Of a stretch of 64,000 bases of DNA, positions 1 to 12,175 are shown piece after piece. The stretch's first letter is position 1. Each line of letters starts with the position of its first letter. The notes under the pieces were generated by a model. It had not been told where the DNA came from. It searched no databases and saw only the letters and a list, made by a program, of their open reading frames with translations. Made by a program: the position numbers and the translations under genes. Source of the stretch: Steromphala cineraria (taxonomy: Eukaryota; Mollusca; Gastropoda; Trochida; Trochidae); the NCBI GenBank assembly GCA_916613615.1, contig OU744730.1:23066406-23130405 (forward strand), read 5' to 3'.

Positions 1-1892
1 AACTTCCACATCTCTTAGTCATTTCAGAGATTGTACACTGAAAATGTCGACATGTGGTTATGTTGTCGTGTCCTCTAGGATCTTGGGCAGGTGTAATCAG
101 AACTCATTTGTTCATCAATGCCTAATCATTTCCTAAACAAACAAGGATGGTTACCGATTGACGTTTCAAAATGACGGGTTAGGCTCTACCCATCTACCAA
201 TTTTCCAATAATTGACAAGCTTCGATAACAAGAAGGCTGCAACTGATTGAAGGTGACGTATTTGTTTTTGTTTTCTTGTTTTGAACGCAGGTTTGGATGT
301 GGTGACACGCGGGATGCCAATACCTGGTGCTACAGTAACATATTTCAATACTTTTCAAAAAGATTGTTTAAAAATCACCTCAACGAACATCTGAAAGGCA
401 AAAAGTTTTACCCCTGCTCTATTTTGATTGATGAAGTGCAAAATCTGTTATTGCCCCTTTATTTTCATTTGGTTCTGTTTTAAAAAATGATGGATATATA
501 AGAGTTACTAAGCCTTAAACTTTTATCGTTGATCGTTTGGACATCAGTTTACATTGATACAATATTAACCTGAAATGAGTAGTACCTGCGTAAAGGAATA
601 GTTCTTCATTCCCGTGAATAATGATGGATTAGGTATGTCACCTTGCAGGACACACGTTGTGTCTAATGTACTGTACAAGAAACTGTTGCACATATTACTG
701 GCAATACACTGAACAAAGCATTCAATCAGCTGTCCTTTAATGTTCCTTGTTCCTTTCACCGAGTACAGACAATTTGCAAAGGCAAATAGCAACTCAAAAG
801 TTATCTTCAAAACATTCATCTTTGAAGTGACAACTTTTCTATCTATATTGACTTCAGCATCAGCTACAAAAATATGAATAAATATGAATTATTCAGATTA
901 CCAGGGACTGGTCTGTTATGTTCTCGATTTCACGATACACAGTGTAAATTAGCAACAGGATATATAAGATGTCTGTTTTGTTTCTTTGATACATAAATAA
1001 TTTGTTATCAACATACTACCAGCCTCTCGTAAATGGATTAATCATGAAGCTGGGTCGTTGACTTATTGCCCATGCAAAGAGAGTGCTGACACTTGTTAAT
1101 ATCAATTTAAATAGTTTTGCTTAAAGCAGGTCGGTGTTTGGCCGATTTTATAACTGTCGACAGTTATAATCAAGAAATCAACCGATTATGTTCATAAAGA
1201 CAAATTGAATCCATTTTAATTATCTACCAACACATGTATAAGGGTCTGCAGTAAATAAGTTTGTCGAGAATGACAGTCACAACCTCCTGAACAGTTTTGA
1301 GCTATTATCGTTCTTCTCTGATCATAGAAAAGCAGATCCCCAAGATTGACATTTTCTCTTTCACAGGCAGTTAATGTATTCAAGGCTTTTGTAAGTGTCT
1401 ACTATATATCAATGCACTGTAAGTCGATTTGATCCTAAAAGAGTATCATACGAGTAAAGAACTAGTCGAACTAATAGAATTTACATTAATATATAAATTT
1501 ATTTCAGTCACACTATTCAATATAATCTAGCACGTCTTAGAAACCAATGATGTCATCCATATATAATATACTGAATACCTTTGATGGGCTTTCTGAAATT
1601 CTCATAAAGTAGTTAAAATATGAAAATGAATTTAAATGTTGAAATTGAAAAAGTAAGGAAAACTTGGTATTATTATATAGCTGTCCATTGATCTACATCT
1701 TCCGCACGCATTGGGCGAGATATGCATTTACAAGAAATTCATATTCACCCTTGCGAAAGTTATGACTCTATCAGCGCCCCCTGTAGGACAAACAGAGTTA
1801 TTCGTAGACTGTTTAAACAATCTGCAGGTGGTGAGGCCTGCATCTGGAAATGATCACAATCTAGGAATGACTTGTGTCAAACTGACTGAATC
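1..1892. other. AT-rich DNA without recognised features
   Basis: Short open frames occur on both strands here, but none has a recognisable domain, a coherent set of splice signals or a repeat relative elsewhere in the window. From about 1800 the sequence begins to resemble a very degenerate edge of the minisatellite that follows. Confidence 0.5.
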
Positions 1893-4885
1893 GCGTAGTC
1901 CATTCCAAGATTGTGAAGGGCTATGAGTGGTAAATTAATCTATCTTCATTTTATGGAGTATAGAGATCGATTCCTAGATTGTGAGGTGCTCTTAGCTGGG
2001 CTTGGTGTCCCTCTGACGGGGCAGTGGGGTCTATTCCCAGATTGTGAAGGGCTTTTTACGCGACTTGAAATCTTAATGAACCACTTTAAGGGGCGATTCC
2101 AAAATTGTGATAGTCCTACTGGTCGACTTTGAGAGACGATTCTCAGATTGTACAGGGGCTTTGAACGCGACTTTGAGACTTAATGAATATCTATAAGGGA
2201 CGATTCCCAGATTGTGAAGGGCTTTTTACGCGACTTTGAGTCCTACTGGTCGACTTTGAGAGACGATTCTCAGATTGTGAGGGGCTTTATACGCGACTTT
2301 GAGACTTGATTCATCACTATAAGGGACGATTCCCAGATTGTGAGGGGCTTTTTACGCGACTTTGAGTCCTATTGGTCGATTTTGAGAGACGATTCTCCGA
2401 TGGTGAGGGGCTTTGGACGTAGCTTTAAGTCCTACTAATCGACATTGAGAGACGATTCCCAGATTGTGAGGGGCTTTGTGCGCGACTTTGAGACTTGATG
2501 AATAACTACAAGGGATGATTCCAAGATTGTGAAGGGCTTTTTAAGCGACTTTGAGTCCTACTGGTCGAGTGTGAGAGACGATTCTCAGATTGTGAGGGGC
2601 TTTATACGCGACTTTGAGACTCGATTCATCACTATAAGGGACGATTCCCAGATTGTGAGGGGCTTTTTACGCGACTTTGAGTATTGAATAACAACTTTGA
2701 GGGACGATTCCCAGATTGTGAAGGGATTTTTACGCGACTTTGAGTCCTACTGGTCGACTTTGAGAGACGATTCCCAGATTGTGAGCGGCTTTTTACGCGA
2801 CTTTGAGTATTGAATAACAACTTTGAGGGACGATTCCCAGATTGTGAGGGGATTTTTACGCGACTTTGAGTCCTATTGGTCTACTTTGAGAGACGATTCA
2901 GAGAATGTGAAGGGCTTTGTGTGCGTCTTTGAATCCCACTGATCTACTTTGAGAGACGATTCCCAGATTGTGAAAGGCTTTATAAGCGAATATGAGTCTT
3001 AAATAACAACTTTGAGGGACGATTCCCAGATTCTGAGGGGCTTTTTATGCGACTTTGAGACTCGATTCATCACTATAAGGGACGATTCCCAGATTGTGAG
3101 GGGCTTTTTACGCGACTTTAAGGCCTACTGGTCGACTGTGAGAGACGATTCTCAGATTGTGAGGGGCTTTATACGCGACTTTGAGACTCGATTCATCACT
3201 ATAAGGGACGATTCCCAGATTGTGAGGAGGGGCTTTTTACGCGACTTTGAGTATTGAATAACAACTTTGAGGGACGATTCCCAGATTGTGAGGGGATTTT
3301 TACGCGACTTTGAGTCCTATTGGTCTACTTTGAGAGACGATTCAGAGAATGTGAAGGGCTTTGTGTGCGTCTTTGAATCCCACTGATCTACTTTGAGAGA
3401 CGATTCCCAGATTGTGAAGGGCTTTATACGCGACTTTGAGTATTGAATAACAACTTTGAGGGACGATTCCCAGATTGTGAGGGGATTTTTACGCGACTTT
3501 AAGGCCTACTGGTCGACTGTGAGAGACGATTCTCAGATTGTGAGGGGCTTTATACGCGACTTTGAGACTCGATTCATCACTATAAGGGACGATTCCCAGA
3601 TTGTGAGGAGGGGCTTTTTACGCGACTTTGAGTATTGAATAACAACTTTGAGGGACGATTCCCAGATTGTGAGGGGATTTTTACGCGACTTTGAGTCCTA
3701 TTGGTCTACTTTGAGAGACGATTCAGAGAATGTGAAGGGCTTTGTGTGCGTCTTTGAATCCCACTGATCTACTTTGAGAGACGATTCCCAGATTGTGAAG
3801 GGCTTTATACGCGACTTTGAGTATTGAATAACAACTTTGAGGGACGATTCCCAGATGTGAGAGGATTTTTACGCGACTTTGAGTCCTATTGGTCGACTTT
3901 TAGAGACGATTCTCAGATGGTGAGGGGCTTCGGACGTAGCTTTAAGTCCTACTAATCGACTTTAGGAGACGATTCTCAGATTGTGAGGGACTTTTTGCGC
4001 GACTTTGAGACTTGATTAAAAACTATAAGGGACGACTCCCAGATTATGAGGGGCTTTTTACGCGACTTTGAGTCCTACTGGTCGAGTTTGAGAGACGATT
4101 CTCAGATTGTAAAGGCGCTTTTTACGCGACTTTGAGTCCTACTGCTCGACTTTGAGAGACGATTCCCAGATTGTGAGGGGCTGTTTACGCGACCTTGAGA
4201 CTTGATGAATAACTGTAAGGGACGATTCCCAGATTGTGAGGGGCTTTTTACGCGACTTGGAGTCCTACTGGTCGACTTGTAGAGACGATTTTCAGATGGT
4301 GAGGGGCTTAGAACGTAGCTTTAAGTCCTACTAATCGACTTTTCGAGACGACTCCCAGATTGTGAGGGGCTTTGTTCGCGACTTTGAGACTTGATTAAAA
4401 ACTTTAAGGGACGACTCCCAGATTGTGAGGGGCTTTTTACGCGACTTTGAGTCCTACTGGTCGAGTTTGAGAGACGATTCTCAGATTGTGAGGGGCTTTT
4501 TACGCGACTTTGAGTCCTACTGGTCGACTTTGAGAGACGATTCTCAGATTGTGAGGGGCTGTTTACGCGACCTTGAGACTTGTTGAATAACTATAAGGGG
4601 TGATTCCCAGATTGTGAAGAGCTTTATACGCGACTTTGAGTCTTGAATAACAACTTTGAGGGACGATTCCCAGATTGTGAGGGGCTTTTTACGCGACTTT
4701 GAGTCCTACTGATCTACTTTGAGAGACGATTTCCAGATTGTGAAGGGCTTTGTGTGCGTCTTTTAATCCCACTGATCGACTTTGAGAGACGATTCCCAGA
4801 TTGTGACGGGCTGTTTACGCGACTTTGAGACTTGATTAATAATTCTAAGGGACGATTCTTAGATTGTGAGGGGCTTTGTGCGCGT
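1893..4885. repeat. 63-bp minisatellite array with higher-order structure
   Basis: About 46 head-to-tail units of 63 bp share a conserved half built around GACGATTCCCAGATTGTGAG followed by GGGCTTTTTACGCGACTTTG. The other half is a variable linker of three main types: TCCTACTGGTCGACTTT, a GATTCATCACTATAA type, and a TATTGAATAACAACTTT type. In much of the array the first two alternate, making a 126-bp dimer. Units at both edges are degenerate and central ones are homogeneous, as expected for unequal crossing-over. Because 63 is a multiple of three, the array stays open over several units on both strands, giving peptide repeats of 21 residues. Indels break these frames and no start, splice or promoter context supports coding. 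Confidence 0.95.
3081..3842. repeat. Two adjacent 381-bp higher-order repeat copies
   Basis: The blocks 3081-3461 and 3462-3842 are nearly identical and each is six 63-bp units plus a shared 3-bp insertion (GAGGAGGGG instead of GAGGGG). Each block also carries the same rare unit variant with GATTCAGAGAATGTGAAGG. A partial older relative with the same rare variant lies at 2892. The shared private insertion and variant show that the two blocks arose by a recent duplication of the six-unit block. Confidence 0.9.
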
Positions 4886-5702
4886 TGCATTCTAAAAATG
4901 TTAGCTGATTGACAGTTTATCGACCTGAAGGAGAAACTCATGACAGTTACTTTTGTGAAGTGCAACCTAATTATGTTTAATTTGGAAGTATCCTTGAAAT
5001 GGATTTTTCTTGGATAACGCTTTTTTTACATCTTGGGCAAAAAACATATCTCTTATTTAATTGCTTAACGTCGAGTGTACATGTACTTTATTTGCTCACG
5101 TGATTATGCTCTTCATGAAATATTTATCTGAGCAGCCAAATTGCCCGATTTAAAAGGCATATTGAATGTGTTGTAATATCACATTGAAAGTCAACGAGGG
5201 CCATGTCAGTCTCTGAATTACTCGGAAATGCACACAAAGTACATCACATTTCAACATTTTCTTCATATTGTCATACAAGAAAATCTTATTGCATGAAATT
5301 GTATCCTCAAACAGTACTTTTGCATATGAATATCATACTTTTTCTTATGTAAACTTAATACACGGAATTGCTTCGAAATATATATCTTTCAATATTTCTT
5401 TCTTTTTTTAATATAATATTACTTTGTGAAAGTCTTACATACTGATCATTACAATTCATACATCATCTTTACAATACGATAAGTAAAGAAGGTTGCGATT
5501 AAACATCGAACGTACTATTTTATCCTGCTAATTCTTGCTCTAGGAATCTTTAATGAAGATCATTCTGTATGCTCTCAATTGAACAGTAAATGTGTAATAA
5601 GTACTGTCTTTAAGTATACTGAAGTAGTTATCAAATAACGTCGACGATAATGTTTTGTCTCTACAGTAAATTCTAAGAAAACATTATTGCTCTTCGATGT
5701 TT

Positions 5703-5750
5703 CAGTCAGTGAGTAAGAGCATTGAAGTTTAACGCCGCTTAGGAAATATG
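5703..5750. mobile_element. Fragment of GTGA-tailed SINE-like repeat
   Basis: The segment reads CAGTGAGTAAG, then a short spacer, then GTTTAACGCCGCTTAGG and AATAT. This matches the tail end of the full SINE-like copies at 52-57 kb (GTGAGTGAG...GTGTTTAACG...AACAATATT) and a second fragment at 8881. Only about 50 bp survive. Confidence 0.45.
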
Positions 5751-7683
5751 ACAGCCACAAGCAGCATGATATTTAAGTAACATCAGTTTAGTACTATCAT
5801 TTACAAATAGAAAATACATATTAACTTGAAAATTGAATCTTGTTGTCTGGGATAAAAAATTTAATAAAATGAGACCTAGAAAGCCTAGAATATCAGATAC
5901 TACCTGTATCAATATCTCCTCTGTTGTTTATATATTTAGAATATTAAAAAAGACGATATAAGACGAAAAACATGTTAAAAACTACAAACATAAGATTGGT
6001 CGCATCTGCGAAAATGTATTCATAATTGCGTAGATTATTCATCACTTTTCATTGCACATTTTAGCTTTTTTTTTTTTTTACAAAAATGTATCATTTGTCT
6101 CCGTCCACTAGATTCTGATACATTTTCTTCTACATATTTTGAAGTACAGCCATGTGTACCATTACAGCCTTTTTAATTCTTGTTCACAAAACGTCTAATT
6201 GCATTTGTAAAATTTGTGTGTAGAAGATGTCGTAGACATTCTCTCTTTCTTTCTCTCGGTCATATTGATAACTAAATTACTAATGCATGCTTAATTTAAC
6301 CATGGCCGTCCTAAGGTTACTTTCTGAGAAAAAACTTTGCTTTCAATTTTGTCCAACATTGTAACTCAACGAAATAATCATTAGTACAGTTTGAAGTAGC
6401 TTCAATTCCAATAAAAGATATTTTTGTGAATATTTTACAAAAAGTTTCTGTCAAATAACATAATTTTTATCACCTCACAGAATATAGAAAATCTCCCTTT
6501 CGAAATTTTATACATGCCGTGGCCAATTTTACTTCACTAATACAACGGACCTTTCTGAGTACTCATGTGTATTTCTCGTTTTGTTCTATTCGAGTTTATC
6601 ACTAAGATGCAGGATATTTTCATTGACATCTTATATTATTAAATTATAAGTCACATAATACAAACCTTTTTCCTATATATTGCGAAAAGTCGTATTTTCA
6701 TGCAAATACTGAATAGACTGTGCTGAAAATAGAGTGGTTTATTCGCACAAAAATATATATTTCTCAAAACTGAAAGAACTAGGATAATTCGCGGAGACAA
6801 ATATATCATACTTAATTTCCTATGTATATTTTTACCAGTCAGAAAAGAACATCAGATGGTCATACATTCATTTTCTTTTGAAGGAGTTATGTGGTAAGTA
6901 TCCCAACGGATATCTATGCACGAGACAATCTATTCTAGTAAAGCCATAAAGAGACCACCCATCAGGATACTAAGATGTTGAGAAGGAAATATATGGCACT
7001 TTCAAGCTTTCAACAATACCTGAGGGTCTCCTGAAGTTCTTTAGAGACATTACTCTTGTGAATGTGAAGGGATCTAATATAGCATTTGCTCATAAAGTGG
7101 ATATGCAAGACGTGGGCAGTAAACTACTTGAACAACTAACCAGGTTTTCTCCTGGATCTTTAATTTGTATCTTATATCATATTACATTTTGCGTATTACA
7201 ATCGGTTGTTAACATATTTATACAATGGTAATTGGGGTTGACACTGACCCAGATGTAGGATTCATTCAGAGAAGAGATGGCCATTCTGTGTTATAATTCA
7301 TGAATCATAATTATGGCTTAAAGGGAGATGGTATTTGGTATGAACATCTAATTCATGTATTTCCATACTTTTATACAGAAATAAATATATTAAGCACAAC
7401 CTATTTTATATAAATGCCGTGCTCTGGGACTGTAATAATTAAACAATTGACAGTTCAAGAATTAACAATTAGTGTTTCAATGACTATCAGTTTCCAACAA
7501 AAATATATGTTTGTAAAATATATTAAGATAATGGGCAAAACGTGTTAGACTGTATTGTCACCAAAAAAGTAAAAAAACAGTGAATAGATTTAGAGAAAAT
7601 AGGAGTTCTGTTTGATAATAAGACACTGTTGCTGCCTTTATACAACGCATTTCCGAAAATAGTGATATGATGAAGTCATTGGA

Positions 7684-7753
7684 CAATCTTTTAAATTTGA
7701 AGGATTCTTAAATGTGGGCAATCTTTTAAATTTGAAGGATTCTTAAATGTGTG
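7684..7753. repeat. 35-bp direct tandem duplication
   Basis: Two head-to-tail copies of a 35-bp segment beginning CAATCTTTTAAATTTGAAGG are essentially identical. This is a simple recent local duplication in non-coding DNA. Confidence 0.9.
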
Positions 7754-7919
7754 AATTTGAAGGTGTATACTGCTTTCACTTGTGACAATGATATAAGCCA
7801 ATAACTAAAGTTTAACCACTTCGGTTGAAATAACAGAAATTATCACATTAGAGTAATTATCATTGTCATTAAGTTAGAATTAACTTTCATTTGCAATTAT
7901 GAAGGATCATGGATATTAA

Positions 7920-8202
7920 TGGGGCAGTGCCGTTTTTTGATAATTTTATATCTTATAATTTTCACTGATAATTGTAAGTTTATGTATTATTTTTTAACAT
8001 AAGCCGACCATCCATAGTCGGAGGACAAAGTATGAAGATTCACATAAAATCCATTGGCGGTCATTTTGTGTGAACACCTTTCATTCATTTTGAATTATTA
8101 CTGCTCCATTTAGTATTAAAACATTGTCTTTCAATTGGAACCGTTACTTTTCATTTTCCTGACATCACCTTATATTCCCCCTAAAAACGTTCTACTGCCC
8201 CT
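7920..8202 (-). mobile_element. TTAA-flanked MITE, copy 1
   Basis: This copy is in reverse orientation relative to most of the family. Terminal inverted repeats are related to AGGGGCAGTAGCACGTTTT. It is flanked by TTAA (7916-7919) and a mutated TTGA (8203-8206). It retains the family's inner landmarks, including the reverse complement of AAGGTGTTCACACAAAATGG. No coding capacity. TTAA at every complete copy suggests piggyBac-type mobilisation, but TTAA is palindromic and no transposase of that type was seen. Confidence 0.8.
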
Positions 8203-8880
8203 TTGACACACAAAAAACCAAGTTCATGTTGAAGTACTTGTAATTTCTAAATACCGTTAAACCTGAGTAGAGGGGTGCTTTTGCTTCCACACTTACATAT
8301 TATTCTGCTATCTCATATTAATAGAATGTTTTCTTGAAATATGTTTTTTTTCTCTTTTTTTCGCTGTTAAAGGCTGGGAGGTCTTAATTAAGTTACTTGT
8401 GTATTGTTTGGAATTGTAATATGAGTATTCCAATATGAAAAACGTTTGAAGAGCTTCTAAAAGGGTAGTAGATGTTGATGTTTTTATATGCCCTCATCAT
8501 AAGCTTGCAATTTTCTGATTTTATTTTGTGATTATTAAGGTAACAGCGTGGTATCGAAACTATCATTATATTCTCAGCAGAAGCCCATTTTCTCCCTACT
8601 TCATGAATGAATGTGATTAATGGTTACTTCCACATTATTTCTAAAGAGAAAGACAAAAATATTACAAATGTGTCCAAATTGTGAATATCTTATCTTATAT
8701 TTCCTACACATTCCCCATTTCATAGTACTAATGTAACTTATATAAAATAGCTTCATTCTTATTAAAAATATATTTTCTTTGTCGATAGGGGATGCATGAC
8801 GTTGCCAAGGACACAACAAGAATTTCAATGTACTTGTTAGCCAACCGGTGTGTAACAACGTTGGATCTAGTCGTCATCCT

Positions 8881-8930
8881 GAGTAAGTGAGTTGATGCTT
8901 AACGCCGCTTAGGCAATATACCATCATCCT
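8881..8930. mobile_element. Fragment of GTGA-tailed SINE-like repeat
   Basis: GAGTAAGTGAGTTGATGC followed by TTAACGCCGCTTAGGCAATA is a second short relative of the tail of the 52-57 kb SINE-like family. The body is absent or unrecognisable. Confidence 0.45.
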
Positions 8931-10051
8931 GTCTATATGTAACCATTTCGTTTCCGGAGCACAACTCTAAAACTATTACACCAAGCTAATAGACACTTGG
9001 TTTGTTGATCAGTCAGCATGTGATGATTGCTTGTCGGGTTTTTCGAATTCTTCGGAATTTCAATTTTGTCGGTTTCCATAAAAACATAACTTTTAGAGCA
9101 AGATTGAGCCATGCATACATGTATGTGTCCAAGCTTTTCTGAAGGTTTTATTGCAGGGGCAACTTGATACTATTACTGATGAAAAAAACACATTAACAAT
9201 AAATTGATTTAATAAGAAAGACAGGTTTCTTGTTATCATATTGTTCTCTCTCAACAATTACAACTTAAATAACGTATAAGTTGATTAAACCCATCTAATG
9301 AGAGCAAGAAAACAATCGTTTTCTTCTTCACAAACCATAGTTAACCTCATTTCCACATGTGCTTCCTATCTTGTCTTAAAAGTGATCCGGGCAGAATATA
9401 ACAATATCCATTGTAATTGTAGATTGTCAAGACAAAAACTGCATGAGAATTTTTCCATACAACTATATAAGGAGCAAATATTTTACATTTTCTGAATAAA
9501 TATTTTTCTAAAATACACAAGCAAGTAAGGTATTAGGTAGGTTGAAAATGTGTTCTTTCAATTGTGAAATTCAGTTAGTTTATGCAAATATATGTAGACA
9601 GGGCTAAATATAGTAAAGGTTCAATAGTTCAAAAGTTAAAACCAATGCCTTGATTTGATTAAAGCTTCAGACTTAAAAAGATCCAGGGTTATTCGGAGAC
9701 ATAAAACTTATACTTGTTTCCATATGTATAGCTATTCCAGTCCAGAAAATCATTCAGATTCCCATAAATAACTCTTTCCTTTGTCGGTACCATATTTACG
9801 GAATTCCAACGGGATCACTATGTACTATACTGAGAGACAATCAAGGAAATAAGGAAAGGTCATCAAGACGCCAACTCTCAAGATGCTAAGAAGTTGAGAG
9901 GTAACAGTATTGCACTCGTAGCTTTCATCAATACCTAAGGGTCTCATCAAGCTCTGTTGAGACATAACACTTCTAAATGTGGATGGATCCAGATCAGCAT
10001 TTCTCCATGCTGTAAAAAGTTAAGACTTATCACTTTAACTGATTCGATCAA
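8931..10051. other. AT-rich intergenic DNA with old duplicate
   Basis: No gene. The interval 9680-10030 is a diverged direct duplicate of about 6770-7110, sharing phrases such as CAATACCT(A/G)AGGGTCTC, GAGACAATC and ACTAAGATGTTGAGA-like blocks in the same order. Confidence 0.5.
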
Positions 10052-10059
10052 CTAATCAG

Positions 10060-10489
10060 CATTCTCTCCCCACAGAGGCAGATCAAGTCATGTTGATTTA
10101 GCATAAAATACCCGTTTCTTTGTTGAACTATATATCTTTACATTCTCTCCCTCCAGAGGCAGATCAAGTCATGTTGAATTAGCCTATGTTATATTACGCT
10201 GACTTTGTTGGATAGAATGGAAGATGCCTGATTGGAGGCAATCAAAATTAGTTGTGCAATCAGCGACGCTGTTTCTACATCATCATGTTGGCTACTGAAA
10301 CAAGGCAAAGGCAAGTTGATATGAACCACCCTTTCCATGCGAGAAGCCTTGTCATTTGATAAAGAAATTCAAATGTATTGTGATGAAAGTTTTTTCCGCC
10401 AGGGGAAACTGCCGGAACCCAGGGATTTCGGCGTAATAGAACAGAGGCTAAATCAACATGACTTGATCTGCCTCTTTGGGGAGAGAATG
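10060..10489. mobile_element. CATTCTC-type MITE, copy a
   Basis: Its ends are inverted copies of CATTCTCTCCCCACAGAGGC...CAAGTCATG. It is flanked by CTAATCAG (10052-10059) and CTTATCAG (10490-10497), an 8-bp target duplication with one mismatch. The head is present twice, at 10060 and again at 10141, so the first 81 bp are a partial terminal duplication. The body carries the family's conserved GATATGAACCACCCTTTCCATGCG-type core. It is non-coding. An 8-9-bp duplication fits hAT or Mutator-like mobilisation, with no closer assignment. Confidence 0.8.
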
Positions 10490-10497
10490 CTTATCAG

Positions 10498-11343
10498 TAC
10501 TGTTTAAATCTTGTGTGTTTGTGTATGTCGTTTTAAAGTGGTATAGTTATTATGAGTTTATCAATATATCATGTGAGGCTGGAATAGACTAAAGCCTCAG
10601 AAATGAGCTTGAAACACAATGTTGTAGTATTCGTCCAATAATGTGTATTCCTGAATGAATTGTCTGGCAGTATAAGCTTAAAAGTACATGTATTGTGGAA
10701 CTAACATAGTCATGCTCCTAAGCAATTCATGTTTGTATGCAAACCTAAGGACCTGTTGAATTAACATTGGCATACAATTTCCACTTTCATTTTCGCATTG
10801 TTACAGAACACAGTTGGGCATCGACACCATCATTATTATGACAGCATGAGACCATTTTACTGAGATTAACTATCACGTTCAACATTCATTTTATTTTCCG
10901 ATGAGAAGGAATAGAATAAAACCTTGTGATTTCATAAATCGAAAGAAGAATAGAAGTTCAAATCTATGCCTCCTTCATTCATCATGTTAACTAAGATTTT
11001 ATGAAATTACCTCCTCTCCTGGTCTTATGCGTGTTACATTCATGACCGCTTTTATTACTGGAATTTTACTTTATTATTAGTCAATTCAGAATGTATTAAA
11101 AATCTAAAATTCTGAAATGTTATTGATTGACGTACATGTATAATTCTCTTAGATAAGAAAAAAACAATTTTTATCAGAAACTTTTTTGTAATCTTTGGTA
11201 TACAGCTGATACCATACACTACAGTTAATGAGTAGCCAGGGCTTATGTTAAGTAATGAACAGCGATCCTTAACCATTGACAAAGACAGAAGTTCAATGTA
11301 AAAATCAATACAGTATTCATTTTATGTAGTTCAGTGTGCATTA
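10498..11343. other. AT-rich intergenic DNA
   Basis: No gene recognised. About 10740-10990 is a diverged duplicate of 24120-24390 and, more weakly, of 8540-8650, sharing phrases such as GGGCATCGA(A/C)ACCATCATTAT. Confidence 0.45.
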
Positions 11344-12175
11344 CTATATTTATTGGGAAAGTATGCTTCAAATAAAGCTGTTCTCGGAGAAGTTGGCCGT
11401 TGTAATTTATATGTTGCCAGTAGATTAAGAGTTGTTAAATATTGGCTAAAGTTGTTAAAAATGGATTTTTATAGGTACCCTAGACAAAGTTATCTTTTCT
11501 CAAAATTGCAGGATGATATGGGGAAGAGAAATTGGGCTTCAGAGGTTAGGGAAATACTTTTTGTGTCAGGATTTTTTCATGTTTGGATCTCCCAAGAAGT
11601 TGGAAATGACAATATATTTCTATAAGTTTTTAAGCAACGTCTTCAAGATATATCTGTACAAGAATGGTCTATGTCCATACAGAATTCTAAATATCTTAAT
11701 TACTATTCAACGCATAAATCTTTACTGGTGCTAGAGTTTTATATTTTGCATTTGGAAGACAAGGCATTAATTCGGTCATTGTGTAAATTTCGAATTGGTT
11801 TCCATGACTTTAAAGTTAACGCTTTACGTAGAAATAAGGACGTGCCTAGTGATCTCTGTGAATATATATGTAAAAATTGTAACTCTGGTAACATTGAAGA
11901 CGAATTTCATGTATTGTTTGAATGCACAAAATATTCTCATCTTCGCAATAAATACTTAACATTTGTATCTTTACCTGTAAGAGATAAACAAATATTGTCC
12001 AGTCTTTAAATTCCAAAAATATTGATGTTATTAAAGCAATAGCTGTGTACTTAAAACATGTCTTCTATTGTCGAAATGTTGTTACCACGTGATATAAAAT
12101 ATTATCTGCCTCTGTACTTGTACTATAGGCTCAATGGCCCGAAATACTGAATAAACTGAATCTGAATCTACTATA
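11344..12175 (+). pseudogene. 5'-truncated non-LTR retrotransposon (LINE), C-terminal RT tail
   Basis: One frame runs from about 11344 to 12009 with a single in-frame TAA at 11623-11625, giving segments of about 90 and 127 codons. The second part has the cysteine/histidine C-terminal motif typical of jockey/CR1-like LINE polymerases: CKNC, then EDEFHVLFEC, then a YSHLRNKYL-type helix. The first part has the AVLGEVGR...RVVKYW block that precedes it in such proteins. After the stop at 12007-12009 there is an untranslated tail ending near 12175 in AATAAA-containing, short TGAATC-like repeats, which is how many LINE 3' ends look. The catalytic reverse transcriptase and endonuclease domains are missing, as expected for a 5'-truncated insertion. 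It cannot be active. Confidence 0.8.

Larger units (their letters stand above)
4886..7915. other. AT-rich intergenic DNA
   Basis: No gene recognised. It contains a short SINE-like tail fragment near 5703-5750, a diverged duplicate segment at about 6770-7110 that is matched at 9680-10030, and a 35-bp direct duplication at 7684-7753. Confidence 0.5.

Noticed and set aside
3012..3638. Open frames with 21-residue repeats in the minisatellite, taken as a repeat protein
   Set aside because: They follow from the 63-bp period, occur on both strands, are broken by indels and have no start or splice context.
1893..4885. Regularly spaced repeats as a possible CRISPR array
   Set aside because: The linkers recur as a few types and are not unique spacers. 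The host is eukaryotic and the units are plain tandem repeats.
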